This document shows positions 1-15,836 of a DNA stretch of 64,000 bases, piece by piece. Below the pieces are notes generated by a model. It was not told the origin of the DNA, did no database searches, and saw only the letters and a list, made by a program, of their open reading frames with translations. Position numbers and translations under genes: made by a program. Numbering within the stretch: position 1 is the first letter of the stretch; each line of letters starts with the position of its first letter. This DNA comes from Nitrobacter sp. NHB1 (GTDB taxonomy: Bacteria; Pseudomonadota; Alphaproteobacteria; Rhizobiales; Xanthobacteraceae): positions 1,302,001-1,366,000 of the forward strand of contig NZ_JBAMDA010000001.1 of the NCBI RefSeq assembly GCF_036964665.1. Direction: 5' to 3'.

Positions 1-1050
1 CGCCAGCGCGTCGGAGCCGGCGATCAACCAGTTCAGCACGCCGTGACGGCCGACGTCGTGCCGCGCGCCCTCGTTGTAGACGCAACAGCCGCCGAAGGCT
101 TCGGACATAAACCATGCGCCCGAAATCTTTTCGCCCCAGAACGGCTCGTCGAACAGGACCGAAACGCGAAGGTAATGCGCCGGCCGGTCGAAGTAAGCGA
201 CATGCTTGACCATCGACTTGCGCAACTGCTCGCCATCCCATCCCACGGTCGCGAGCCAGCTATGGGGCAGGCACATGATGACGAGATCGAAGTCGCGGGT
301 CTCCGGTCCCTTGCCGTTCATCATGTTGAGTTGATACCGGCCGGCCGGTGTCTTGCCGACCTTGAGGACGCGGTGATTGAGCTGGATGTCGGCATCGACC
401 TCAGCCCTCAGGCAGTCGATCAACTGCTCGTTGCCGTTCTGGATCGAATACAGACCGATGTAACCGTCCACATCCATCACGAAGTTCTTGAGCGCGTTCA
501 GCCCGTTGGTGTTGTGGCTCTCGGTGGCGATATCGGAGCGCGCCATCACCTTGAAGAAGCGCCTGGCGACCGGGTCCGCGACCTCCTTGTCGAGCAACTC
601 CTCCGCCGTCATGAACGCCCAAGGGTGCTCGTTGTCGCGCGCGCCTTCGTAATACTCGATCGGCGACATCATCTCGGCGCAGCGCTTGCGGAAGGCGACG
701 ATCGCATCGGCAGTCACCGCGCCGTATTTGCGGCGCATGCCAGGAATGTCGTCTAGCAGTTCGCCGTCGAGCTGCACCTGCCCGGCGTCTATCGGAATCG
801 TCTGCAATCCGAAATGCTGGATCAGTTCGCGTAGCGGATCCGGCCCTGTCGCCGAGTAGTCGTAGATCTCCGCAACGCCCGCCTCGTACATCGCCGGCGC
901 GGTCTCGAACTTGTGGGTCAGCAGCTTGCCGCCGAGGCGGCCGGAAGCTTCAAAGATGGTAACGCGGCACAGTTCTCCGAGTTTTTTCCTGAGGTGCCAT
1001 GCGCTCATCAGCCCGCCGGGGCCACCGCCAACAATTGCTAGATCAAGCAT
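1..1050 (-). CDS. FAD-dependent oxidoreductase (amine oxidase/phytoene desaturase-like), 3' end outside the window
   Basis: The first 350 residues are visible and the frame runs off the left edge of the window. The protein opens with a dinucleotide-binding Rossmann motif, VGGGPGG at residues 7-13, followed by a FEASGRLGGK-type segment at about residues 36-45. This is the classic FAD ADP-binding fold of the flavin amine oxidase, protoporphyrinogen oxidase and phytoene desaturase superfamily. The ATG at 1050 sits directly before the Rossmann strand, which fixes the start, although the upstream Shine-Dalgarno (an A/G-rich GAAAGAAAG) is weak. It lies downstream of the rpoC terminator and is probably a separate transcription unit. 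The substrate cannot be told from the visible part. Confidence 0.8.
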   Translation of the reverse strand, partial: MLDLAIVGGGPGGLMSAWHLRKKLGELCRVTIFEASGRLGGKLLTHKFETAPAMYEAGVAEIYDYSATGPDPLRELIQHFGLQTIPIDAGQVQLDGELLDDIPGMRRKYGAVTADAIVAFRKRCAEMMSPIEYYEGARDNEHPWAFMTAEELLDKEVADPVARRFFKVMARSDIATESHNTNGLNALKNFVMDVDGYIGLYSIQNGNEQLIDCLRAEVDADIQLNHRVLKVGKTPAGRYQLNMMNGKGPETRDFDLVIMCLPHSWLATVGWDGEQLRKSMVKHVAYFDRPAHYLRVSVLFDEPFWGEKISGAWFMSEAFGGCCVYNEGARHDVGRHGVLNWLIAGSDALA

Positions 1051-1388
1051 ATCTTTCTTTCGACATCCGCCCCTGGCGCTTTCGCGGCCCAGATCCGGCC
1101 TTTCCCTAAATCTGCCCAGCGAAGTTCGGTCCATCGAGGGAGCATCAGCTTGCTCGATGGTTTAATTTTTTGGTCTGTCGCCGCGTGCTGTTTTCGAGTG
1201 CAGCCCCTAGAGCATTTCCCGGCGAAGTGGAAACCGGTTCACCGTAAGGAAATGCGCCCCCTCCATAGTTTAGAGCGCCCGTTCTGATTCCATCAGAACG
1301 GTAAGCGCTCTAGGGAAAGCGCTTTCCACATGAAGGGAAGATGAACAAACCGGGCCTCGCCGAAAAAAGCCCCGCCGGGCGCCACGCA
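1051..1388. other. Intergenic stretch between the FAD oxidoreductase and the rpoC terminator
   Basis: No convincing gene is seen here. The stretch holds a two-hairpin dispersed repeat (1207-1313, listed separately). The plus-strand open frames that cross it have no ribosome binding site and continue as antisense frames of rpoC. Confidence 0.6.
1207..1313 (+). repeat. Dispersed two-hairpin intergenic repeat, family A copy 1
   Basis: Half 1 is framed by GCATTTCC and GGAAATGC and carries the core AAGTGGAAACCGGTT. Half 2 is a nested hairpin with outer arms AGAGCG/CGCTCT and inner arms CCGTTCTGA/TCAGAACGG. The element begins and ends with CTAG. Related copies occur at 14743-14849, 42311-42416, 46944-46984, 60503-60566 and 62336-62441. 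Confidence 0.8.
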
Positions 1389-1426
1389 ACGCAAAAAGGG
1401 CCGGTTTGCACCGGCCCTTTTTGCGT
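1389..1426 (-). terminator. Intrinsic terminator of the rplJL-rpoBC operon
   Basis: A perfect 17-bp inverted repeat with a 4-nt loop lies 16 bp after the rpoC stop. The arms contain A5 and T5 runs (AAAAAGGGCCGGT and its complement), so the T-run is built into the stem and the structure could stop transcription from either strand. It is the strongest hairpin in the left part of the window. Confidence 0.9.
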
Positions 1427-1441
1427 AAAATCAGGCTATTC

Positions 1442-5641
<4,200 letters not shown>

Positions 5642-5660
5642 GGTCTTCTCCTGGGGAGAA

Positions 5661-5750
5661 AGCGAATAGCGAATGGCGAGTAGCGAATAGTCCGCTTGAC
5701 TTGCCGTCCGTCATTATCCGCCTGTTGCTATTCCCTATTCGCTATTCGCC
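5661..5750. repeat. Inverted GCGAATAGCGAATAG repeat between rpoB and rpoC (family B copy 1)
   Basis: The spacer between rpoB and rpoC contains GCGAATAGCGAATGGCGAG at 5661 and its inverted counterpart CTATTCCCTATTCGCTATT near 5728, able to form a long imperfect hairpin in the rpoBC mRNA. A second copy of the same repeated heptamer family lies at 14653-14703. Confidence 0.7.
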
Positions 5751-5773
5751 GATGTGCAGCCGGCGGCCGCGCA

Positions 5774-9916
<4,143 letters not shown>

Positions 9917-10472
9917 CGTGGCCTCTCATGTCGTCGCCCGTGAGGGGCGAACCTTCCAAAGCGCGATTGGCATCGCCTCCGGGGTGAATCTCGGAACGCT
10001 CAAGAGCGGAACGCAAATGTCAGGATTTCAATCCTGAACTGGAACGCCAGGCTCGCAGAACGCAAAACAACGCGCCGGGTGCATGAATGCACCCTGCTCG
10101 TCAAAATCATCTCCAAGCGGACCGAAAAAGCCCGAAATCGCTGCTCTCCCAACAGCTCGTGAGGGAATGCCGCCGTTCCCATCATCCGCTGTGCTTTCGT
10201 GCTGCCCTCCCGATATGGGATGGCATCGTGGCGATACGAGGGGCGGTTCCCCTGAATCCCCACACTTTTCTGTGTACAACCGACCGGACCCCAGCCCGGC
10301 GATCGTGCCCGGAAAGCGCGTGTCCGATCGCGCCATCCGGGAAATCCAATTCACATCACCGTGTCATGGCCGGACTCCGGCCATGACGTCTTCGATGAAG
10401 CTATCCCCGGGCCTCGATTCGCGCTCGTCAAGCCTGACGAGAAAACCCGGATTTCGCTCACGTCACCTGCGG
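9917..10472. other. Long rplL-rpoB spacer with hairpins
   Basis: There are 556 bp without a supported gene between rplL and rpoB. It contains a perfect 11-bp hairpin (10363-10387, arms GTCATGGCCGG) and a small GGGTGCA/TGCACCC hairpin at 10077-10094. Neither is followed by a T-run on the minus strand. In enterobacteria the same spacer carries an attenuator and an RNase III site, so a processing or attenuation role is plausible but not shown. Overlapping frames of about 100 aa on both strands look spurious. Confidence 0.6.
10363..10387 (-). repeat. Perfect palindromic hairpin in the rplL-rpoB spacer (REP-like, family C)
   Basis: Arms GTCATGGCCGG and CCGGCCATGAC are separated by 3 nt. The unit resembles the CGTCATG...CCGGG units at 13404-13502 between nusG and rplK. 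On the rplJL-rpoBC transcript it would fold into a very stable hairpin 86 nt after the rplL stop. Confidence 0.75.
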
Positions 10473-10847
<375 letters not shown>

Positions 10848-10901
10848 TGATCTGTTTCCTTAAACGCTTTGGTTCGAACCAGGTTTGATGTGCGAAGGGC
10901 C

Positions 10902-11420
10902 TCACGCCGCCTCGCTCTTTGAGGCATAGGCCTGAACGACGCGTGCGAGCTTGGCCGCAGGCGCAGTCGAGAGCTGAGCGATCTTGGTCGCCGGCGCCAC
11001 AATGAGGCCGATGAGCTTGCCGCGCAGTTCATCGAGCGACGGCAGCGAGGCGAGAGCCTTGACGCTGTCGACGTTCAGGACGGTTTTACCCATCGAGCCG
11101 CCGAGAATGACGAAGTTTTCGTTCGTCTTGGCGAATTCGACGGCAACCTTCGGCGCCGCCACCGGATCGCTGGAAGTCGCGATCACGGTCGGCCCCTTCA
11201 GCAGGGAGCCGATGGCAACGACGTCTGTGCCTTCAAGAGCAATTTTGGCGAGACGGTTCTTCGAGACCTTCACCGACGCACCCGCCTGCTTCATCTGCAT
11301 GCGCAGCTTCTGCATCTGGGCCACGGTGAGGCCGGAATAATGAGCAACGACCGCAACGCCCGTGGTCTTGAAGACCTCGTTCAGCGCCTCGACCGCCTCT
11401 TTTTTTGCCGCTCGTTCCAC
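10902..11420 (-). CDS. rplJ: 50S ribosomal protein L10 (172 aa)
   Basis: Base of the ribosomal stalk; binds 23S rRNA and L7/L12 dimers. The sequence from [17 protein letters not shown] to the Ala-rich C-terminus matches the usual alphaproteobacterial L10 length of 172 aa. I place the start at the GTG at 11420, preceded by GGAGAG at the right spacing. An open frame continues about 80 codons upstream to 11660, but that extension crosses the structured leader and reads nothing like L10. The protein represses its own operon by binding its leader in characterised bacteria, and a candidate leader is present at 11655-11740. Confidence 0.97.
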   Translation of the reverse strand: MERAAKKEAVEALNEVFKTTGVAVVAHYSGLTVAQMQKLRMQMKQAGASVKVSKNRLAKIALEGTDVVAIGSLLKGPTVIATSSDPVAAPKVAVEFAKTNENFVILGGSMGKTVLNVDSVKALASLPSLDELRGKLIGLIVAPATKIAQLSTAPAAKLARVVQAYASKSEAA

Positions 11421-11654
11421 AGCAAGCTCTCTCCGGTTGGCGGTCTGTGCGCGAGGCAAGGACCGCCGGGTTACACCCATCGTCCCGCCCAAAACCTGAT
11501 CCCAAGACATCTGCCTCAAGACACGTCGGGCGCGACGACAATTCAGTAGCCTGCCCTCCCGAGCCTGACGGCCTGGCGGCCGGATAGCACGGGGTGTCGA
11601 GGTTCGAACCCAATTCGCACCACCGCTCGCGGCGGTGATAAAGCAAAATCCGGT

Positions 11655-11740
11655 CTTCACCCGTCTATGCAGGCCACGCGATTAAGCCGTTGGACAAACT
11701 TGCGTTCGCCGCGGGCGCCTGCAGTCTCGGACAGGATCGA
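11655..11740 (-). promoter_or_regulatory. Candidate L10 (rplJ) leader RNA
   Basis: About 235-320 nt upstream of rplJ the transcript carries TGCAGGC and GCCTGCA about 44 nt apart, enclosing smaller helices, followed by CATAGACGGG. This layout (long closing stem plus internal loop) matches the L10-leader motif where L10(L12)4 binds and represses translation. A second small hairpin, CACCGC/GCGGTG, lies at 11620-11636. The assignment is by position and shape only; a covariance-model search would decide. Confidence 0.55.
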
Positions 11741-12096
11741 AATCGCCGGCAAACCTTCAATGGTCCGTCGGGATTCCTGTCCGCACCCACCCAGCAAACA
11801 TCAGTGACCTCCCTTTCGAGCAATCCATGCGGATGACAGGAAAGGAATGGTCTCCTAGCAAAGCGGGGTTTAGGAATGCGAACACAGACGTGCCAGCAAC
11901 CGCCAGCACATCTGGAGCCCGTTGTTTAGCGAGTCTTTGGCAGGTTGCCAAGACCTAAATTATGCAAATTTCCGGCCAGTTGCACATCTGATTCGATACA
12001 GGAGTCTGATCGATACCGGAGAGCGAGAAGCACGCGTCGGAAACTCCCGAAACGCGAAATGCGCGTCTCGCGAGCCTCGCCTTCAGACAACTTCCG
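11741..12096. other. Region expected to hold the rplJL-rpoBC promoter
   Basis: About 350 bp between the rplA terminator and the L10 leader, with no supported gene. A minus-strand frame of 64 aa (11757-11951) has no recognisable features. Because a terminator closes the upstream operon, the promoter of the rplJL-rpoBC unit should lie here, but I cannot pick out -35/-10 boxes with confidence. Confidence 0.5.
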
Positions 12097-12127
12097 AAAA
12101 AAAACGGAATCGGACATCCCGATCCCG
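12097..12127 (-). terminator. Intrinsic terminator of the secE-nusG-rplKA operon
   Basis: In the minus direction the sequence forms a 9-bp stem (CGGGATCGG pairing with CCGATTCCG, one G-U pair) with a 5-nt loop, followed directly by eight T residues. It lies 32 bp after the rplA stop and separates the rplKA unit from rplJL-rpoBC. Confidence 0.88.
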
Positions 12128-12158
12128 CCATCTTCGTTTGTCGCAGCGATTTCCGGCC

Positions 12159-12851
12159 TCAGCCGAGCACGGTTCCCGGCTCGACCTTGACGCCCGGTCC
12201 CATGCTCGAGGACACCGCAATGCGCTGGATGTAGGTGCCCTTGGCGCCGGCGGGCTTCGCCTTCGCCACCGCGTCCGCCAATGCCTTGACGTTCTCGACG
12301 AGTTTCTCTTCCGAAAACGAGGCCTTGCCGATACCGGCCTGCACGATGCCGGCCTTCTCGACGCGGAATTCGACCGACCCGCCCTTGGCACCCTTTACGG
12401 CGCCGGCGACATCCATGGTCACCGTGCCGATTTTCGGGTTTGGCATCATGCCGCGCGGACCGAGCACCTTACCCAAACGGCCGACCAGCGGCATCATGTC
12501 CGGCGTGGCGATACAGCGATCGAAAGCGATCGTGCCGCCCTGCACCGTCTCGACCAGATCTTCCGCGCCGACGACGTCGGCGCCCGCAGCCTTGGCTTCC
12601 TCGGCCTTGGCGCCGCGCGCGAACACGCCGACGCGCAGCGTGCGGCCGGTGCCGTTCGGCAGACTGACAACGCCGCGCACCATCTGGTCGGCGTGACGCG
12701 GATCGACGCCGAGATTCATCGCGATCTCGATGGTCTCGTCGAATTTCGATTTGGCGCGTTCCTTGATCAACTTGATCGCTTCGGCGATAGGATAAAGCTT
12801 TTCCCGATCAATGCCTTCGCGGGCTTTCTTCAAACGTTTTCCGGTTGCCAT
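12159..12851 (-). CDS. rplA: 50S ribosomal protein L1 (230 aa)
   Basis: Forms the mobile L1 stalk that moves deacylated tRNA out of the E site; also the translational repressor of rplKA in characterised bacteria. The conserved block [21 protein letters not shown] lies near residues 124-144, and the C-terminal [24 protein letters not shown] is intact. Length is normal. It starts 6 bp after the rplK stop, so the two are translated in tandem, and an intrinsic terminator follows. Confidence 0.99.
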   Translation of the reverse strand: MATGKRLKKAREGIDREKLYPIAEAIKLIKERAKSKFDETIEIAMNLGVDPRHADQMVRGVVSLPNGTGRTLRVGVFARGAKAEEAKAAGADVVGAEDLVETVQGGTIAFDRCIATPDMMPLVGRLGKVLGPRGMMPNPKIGTVTMDVAGAVKGAKGGSVEFRVEKAGIVQAGIGKASFSEEKLVENVKALADAVAKAKPAGAKGTYIQRIAVSSSMGPGVKVEPGTVLG

Positions 12852-12857
12852 GGTTCG

Positions 12858-13286
12858 TTACTCCGCCACCTGAAGGCCCATTGAGCGGGCGGACCCCTCG
12901 ACCATGCTCATGGCCGCGTCGACGGTGTCGCAATTGAGGTCCTTCATCTTCTTCTCGGCGATCTCGCGCACCTGCGCCTTGGTCACCTGGCCGGCGGAAT
13001 CACGGCCCGGCGCCTTTGATCCGGACTGGATCTTCGCTGCCTGCTTGAGGAAGTAGGCCATCGGCGGGGTCTTCATCTCGAAGGTGAAGGATCGATCGGC
13101 ATAGATCGTAATCACCACCGGGATCGGCGTGTTCTTTTCTTCCTTCTGCGTCTGGGCGTTGAATGCCTTGCAGAATTCCATGATGTTGAGACCGCGCTGA
13201 CCGAGCGCGGGACCGATCGGTGGCGACGGGTTCGCCGCACCGGCCGGCACCTGCAATTTCAGGTATCCGGTCACTTTCTTTGCCAT
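12858..13286 (-). CDS. rplK: 50S ribosomal protein L11 (142 aa)
   Basis: Binds the GTPase-associated region of 23S rRNA and is needed for RelA activation by uncharged tRNA. The N-terminal [23 protein letters not shown] block with the flexible proline-rich hinge and the C-terminal [15 protein letters not shown] are standard. Length matches the family. It lies 227 bp downstream of nusG, across a pair of palindromic repeat units, and 6 bp upstream of rplA. Confidence 0.99.
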   Translation of the reverse strand: MAKKVTGYLKLQVPAGAANPSPPIGPALGQRGLNIMEFCKAFNAQTQKEEKNTPIPVVITIYADRSFTFEMKTPPMAYFLKQAAKIQSGSKAPGRDSAGQVTKAQVREIAEKKMKDLNCDTVDAAMSMVEGSARSMGLQVAE

Positions 13287-13403
13287 GCGTCACTCCTTCA
13301 ATGGCCCGGACCATCCGGACCTTCAGGGACCGTGGTGCGGTTCGACAGGCCGGCTGGCGACCGGCTGTCTCCTCCCACGGGTCTTCGGAGATTTCTCTCC
13401 ACA

Positions 13404-13502
13404 CGTCATGCCCCGACTTGATCCGGGCATCCATCAAATTTCACAAGGATCTTGCGAAGATGATGGAGATGATGGATCACCGGGTCGAGCCCGGTGATGA
13501 CG
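13404..13502. repeat. Inverted pair of CGTCATG...GATCCATC palindromic units between nusG and rplK (family C)
   Basis: Two copies of one roughly 32-bp unit face each other: CGTCATGCCCCGACTTGATC at 13404 and, in reverse, GATGGATCACCGGGTCGAGC at 13471 ending GGTGATGACG. Each unit also has internal symmetry. In the nusG-rplK transcript the pair would form a long hairpin. Units of this kind are familiar as abundant palindromes in Bradyrhizobium-type genomes (general knowledge, not checked here). Confidence 0.78.
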
Positions 13503-13513
13503 GCAATTCCAGC

Positions 13514-14044
13514 CTAAACCTTCTCGACCTGACCGAACTCCAGTTCGACCGGCGTTGCACGGCCGAAGATCGACACCGCGACCTTCACGCGCGAGCGCGC
13601 CTCGTCGATTTCTTCCACCACGCCGGAGAACGACGCGAACGGGCCATCGGCCACGCGGACGTTCTCACCGATCTCGAACGACACCGACGCCTTCGGCCGC
13701 TCCACGCCTTCCTGCACCTGATGCAGGATGCGCATAGCCTCGGCTTCCGAAATCGGCATCGGCTTGTTCTCGGCGCCGAGGAAGCCCGTGACTTTCGGGG
13801 TGTTCTTGATGAGATGGAACGCCTCGTCGGTGAGGTTCATCTTCACCAGCACGTAACCCGGGAAAAACTTGCGCTCGGCATCGACCTTGCGGCCGCGCCT
13901 GATTTCAGTGACCTTCTCGGTCGGCACCAGCACCTGCTCGAAGAGATCCTCGAGCCCCCGCTGCTTGGCCTGCTCGCGGATCGATTCCAGGACCTTCTTT
14001 TCGAAGTTTGAATAGGCGTGGACGATGTACCAGCGCATGCTCAT
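13514..14044 (-). CDS. nusG: Transcription termination/antitermination protein NusG (176 aa)
   Basis: Binds the RNA polymerase clamp to suppress pausing and links polymerase to Rho and the ribosome. The N-terminal NGN domain (MRWYIVHAYSNFEKKVLESI, residues 3-22, then FFPGYVLVKMNL) is followed by a C-terminal KOW domain (GENVRVADGPFASFSGVVEEID). Length is normal. Two in-frame ATGs, at 14044 and 14038, are possible starts. It lies 32 bp after secE, the usual neighbour, and is co-transcribed with rplKA. Confidence 0.98.
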   Translation of the reverse strand: MSMRWYIVHAYSNFEKKVLESIREQAKQRGLEDLFEQVLVPTEKVTEIRRGRKVDAERKFFPGYVLVKMNLTDEAFHLIKNTPKVTGFLGAENKPMPISEAEAMRILHQVQEGVERPKASVSFEIGENVRVADGPFASFSGVVEEIDEARSRVKVAVSIFGRATPVELEFGQVEKV

Positions 14045-14076
14045 TGTTCAGTTCCGTGCGCGTGTCATTCGTGTCG

Positions 14077-14268
14077 TTAATGAAGGCCGAGCACGAACGT
14101 GATGAAAATGCGGATAATCTGATCCGAGAAGAAGAAGAAGAGCGACGCCAGCGCCACCATCACGAACACCATGATCGTCGTGACCGTGGTCTCGCGACGG
14201 GACGGCCAGGTGACCTTCGCGGTCTCCGTGCGCACTTCCTGCAGGAATTTGAACGGGCTGAAAGCCAT
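14077..14268 (-). CDS. secE: Preprotein translocase subunit SecE (63 aa)
   Basis: Clamps the two halves of the SecY channel in the inner membrane. This is the short single-spanning form common in alphaproteobacteria: an amphipathic cytosolic helix with the conserved EVRTETAKVTWPSRRET (residues 11-27), then one transmembrane segment at about residues 30-50. It sits between tRNA-Trp and nusG, the conserved order. Confidence 0.97.
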   Translation of the reverse strand: MAFSPFKFLQEVRTETAKVTWPSRRETTVTTIMVFVMVALASLFFFFSDQIIRIFITFVLGLH

Positions 14269-14306
14269 CGTTGATAATCCGCTTTCGTCTTATGCCGGTC
14301 TGATTT

Positions 14307-14410
14307 CGGATATCCGGACAGCCCTCTCGGGCGCCCAACCCTCTCTTCGAGGGCAGAGCCGCCAAGCGGGCTCGACTGTCCGGGGAATTCAGGGCCGCGT
14401 CGGATATCCG
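14307..14410. repeat. Nested inverted repeats in the tRNA-Trp/secE spacer
   Basis: The self-complementary decamer CGGATATCCG occurs at 14307-14316 and again at 14401-14410. Just inside lies the inverted pair CCGGACAG (14314-14321) and CTGTCCGG (14376-14383). The whole would fold into a cruciform or, if transcribed, a long stem upstream of secE. Function unknown. Confidence 0.65.
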
Positions 14411-14529
14411 TCAAAGCGGGCCGACAGCAGGTGCGGTTATCTACTGCCGGCAGATCGAAAGGTCAAGGGTATGGCCTGCGGCCCGCTTGGGATAACGGTC
14501 GCAAAGCACGGGCATTTCAACGAATTAAC

Positions 14530-14605
14530 TGGCAGGAGTGGCAGGGCTCGAACCTGCGACCCCCGGTTTTGGAGACCGGTGCTCTACCAATTGAGCTACA
14601 CTCCT
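14530..14605 (-). tRNA. tRNA-Trp (CCA anticodon), CCA end encoded
   Basis: The minus strand folds as a full 76-nt cloverleaf: acceptor AGGAGTG/CACTCCT, D arm GCTC...GAGC, anticodon arm CCGGT-CTCCAAA-ACCGG with anticodon CCA, T arm GCAGG-TTCGAGC-CCTGC, discriminator G and an encoded CCA. It lies upstream of secE, the conserved location in alphaproteobacteria. Confidence 0.98.
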
Positions 14606-14652
14606 AGCGGGAGCCTCTATAGCGAACGCAAAGCGCCACGTCAGCCCTAAAA

Positions 14653-14703
14653 AGCGAATAACGAATAGCAAGTAGTGAAGGAGCCGCGAGTAGACTATTC
14701 GCT
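14653..14703. repeat. GCGAATAACGAATAG repeat (family B copy 2)
   Basis: GCGAATAACGAATAGC at 14653 and ACTATTCGC at 14695-14703 form an imperfect inverted repeat related to the copy between rpoB and rpoC at 5661-5750. Confidence 0.65.
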
Positions 14704-14742
14704 GATCGTGCTGCGGGGGAAATCAGACGCCATCCCCCGTGT

Positions 14743-14849
14743 CTAGAGCCTTTTCGCTTCTGATGGAATCAGAAGCGAGGCTCTATGATTTTGATTTGAC
14801 GCGTTTTCTTCATGCGAACAGGTACCCGCTTCGCTCGAAAACGCTATAG
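14743..14849 (-). repeat. Dispersed two-hairpin repeat, family A copy 2 (inverted orientation)
   Basis: Here the TCGCTTCTGA/TCAGAAGCGA hairpin comes first and the core-bearing half second. In reverse complement the core reads GAAGCGGGTACCTGTTCGC, a degenerate form of AAGTGGNNACCGGTT. CTAG-type ends are kept. It is one of six related copies in the window. Confidence 0.75.
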
Positions 14850-15054
14850 CGCCGCTTTCGGCGGATCGACCGGAGGCCGCCTCGATGCGCGGCCTCGGCA
14901 CTATCCGAAGACCACACCTGCCTTCGGACAGACGAGGTCAGCCAACCGCGGTGTTGCCAGAAATCATCAGCGCAGAGCGGAGTCGGACGCGCGGCCAGAA
15001 TCCTTTTGACTGTGCAAGGCGATTTGCCTTTGCTGGCAGGCGCTGGGTAGTAGG

Positions 15055-15153
15055 ATGAGTACGATGTTGGAAACGATCACCGCCGTCTTTGGAATTATGA
15101 GCGTCGGCATTTTCCTGGCCCACGCGATTGACGGTTATTGGTCGCGGCCTTAA
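15055..15153 (+). CDS. Possible small membrane protein (32 aa)
   Basis: A short frame reads MSTMLETITAVFGIMSVGIF then LAHAIDGYWSRP. It has a single hydrophobic helix at about residues 7-25 and a basic C-terminal end. A second in-frame ATG at 15064 would give 29 aa. The upstream AGTAGG is only a weak ribosome binding site. I do not recognise a characterised family. Composition and clean transmembrane pattern argue for a real micropeptide, but it needs conservation to confirm. Confidence 0.45.
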   Translation: MSTMLETITAVFGIMSVGIFLAHAIDGYWSRP

Positions 15154-15196
15154 CCGGACGACGACGCCGTTCGTGCCGCCCTGCTCCATTCGGCGG

Positions 15197-15631
15197 TCAC
15201 GTCTCCACCAGGTCGAAATCCTGACGTAACCGCGCCGCCATGTCCCGGACGCGCGAGCGCCACAAGTCCGGATCGGCGATCGGCCCGGCCTCCGGCTTGA
15301 TCGTCAGCATCGCGTTCCATGGGTTTCCGCCGTAGACGGTCACCACGAATCCACGGGCCGGCGCGCCGTCGAGCGTTTGCAGCGCCTTCAGGATGATGCC
15401 CGCCAGTTCGTCTGCGGTTTTGCGGCGGTCATAGCTCTCCGCCGGTTGATCCGGCAGTGTCGCGGCGATGGCTTCCACAGCCGGGCCGTCGGCCTCCTCT
15501 CGCCGGGTTTCGGTCCGGAGCGATTCCGGTGGAGCGGGCGAATCGCCTTCCGGCAGTTCTGGCTGAGGCGGCGGCGCGTTATGGCGCGGCCCCAAAACGT
15601 TCTGGATCAGGGCCAGCAATCCCTTGTCCAT
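15197..15631 (-). CDS. Hypothetical protein (144 aa)
   Basis: I do not recognise this protein. I take the ATG at 15631 (MDKGLLALIQNVLG) as start; the frame continues upstream to 15754, but that extension is Arg/Ser/Gln-rich and unlike the rest. The first third is a Pro/Glu-rich linker. The C-terminal half (residues about 80-144: RKTADELAGIILKALQTL, then GFVVTVYGGNPWNAMLTIKP) looks like a small folded alpha/beta domain. No signal peptide is evident. It converges with the 32-aa frame at 15055-15153 and is followed upstream by another small minus-strand gene. Confidence 0.55.
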   Translation of the reverse strand: MDKGLLALIQNVLGPRHNAPPPQPELPEGDSPAPPESLRTETRREEADGPAVEAIAATLPDQPAESYDRRKTADELAGIILKALQTLDGAPARGFVVTVYGGNPWNAMLTIKPEAGPIADPDLWRSRVRDMAARLRQDFDLVET

Positions 15632-15734
15632 GCCGCTGCTGTTACTCACGTCGGTCGCTCCAGTCGATTGAGCTGCAGCGTCCCGGACAAATGTCTGCTG
15701 CCCCTTGGCTGGCCGTGAGTATCTTGCAGGTGTT

Positions 15735-15836
15735 TCAGGCCAGCGCCACCCCAATCAGCACAGCGACGAGCACGCCAAAGCCGGCGAACGCAATATTGAG
15801 GAAACTCCGGGCTAAACCAGGTTCGGTGGTCAGCAT
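15735..15836 (-). CDS. Possible small membrane protein (33 aa)
   Basis: Short frame MLTTEPGLARSFLNIAFAGF then GVLVAVLIGVALA. One transmembrane helix fills residues 13-33. Unlike most frames of this size it has a good Shine-Dalgarno (GGGAGA, 8 nt before the ATG). No known family is recognised. The strong ribosome binding site is the main reason to believe it. Confidence 0.5.
   Translation of the reverse strand: MLTTEPGLARSFLNIAFAGFGVLVAVLIGVALA

Larger units (their letters stand above)
14606..15054. other. Repeat-rich intergenic region after tRNA-Trp
   Basis: No gene is supported in this 449-bp stretch. It contains a family B repeat (14653-14703) and a family A repeat in inverted order (14743-14849). 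The remaining part, 14850-15054, shows nothing recognisable. Confidence 0.6.

Noticed and set aside
43..756. Plus-strand frame of 237 codons at the left edge
   Set aside because: Lies antisense to the FAD oxidoreductase, whose minus-strand frame shows clear flavoprotein motifs.
11600..11625. GGGTTCGAACC sequence in the rplJ leader, resembling a tRNA T-loop
   Set aside because: The flanking bases do not form a T stem and no acceptor or anticodon arm can be built, so it is not a tRNA.
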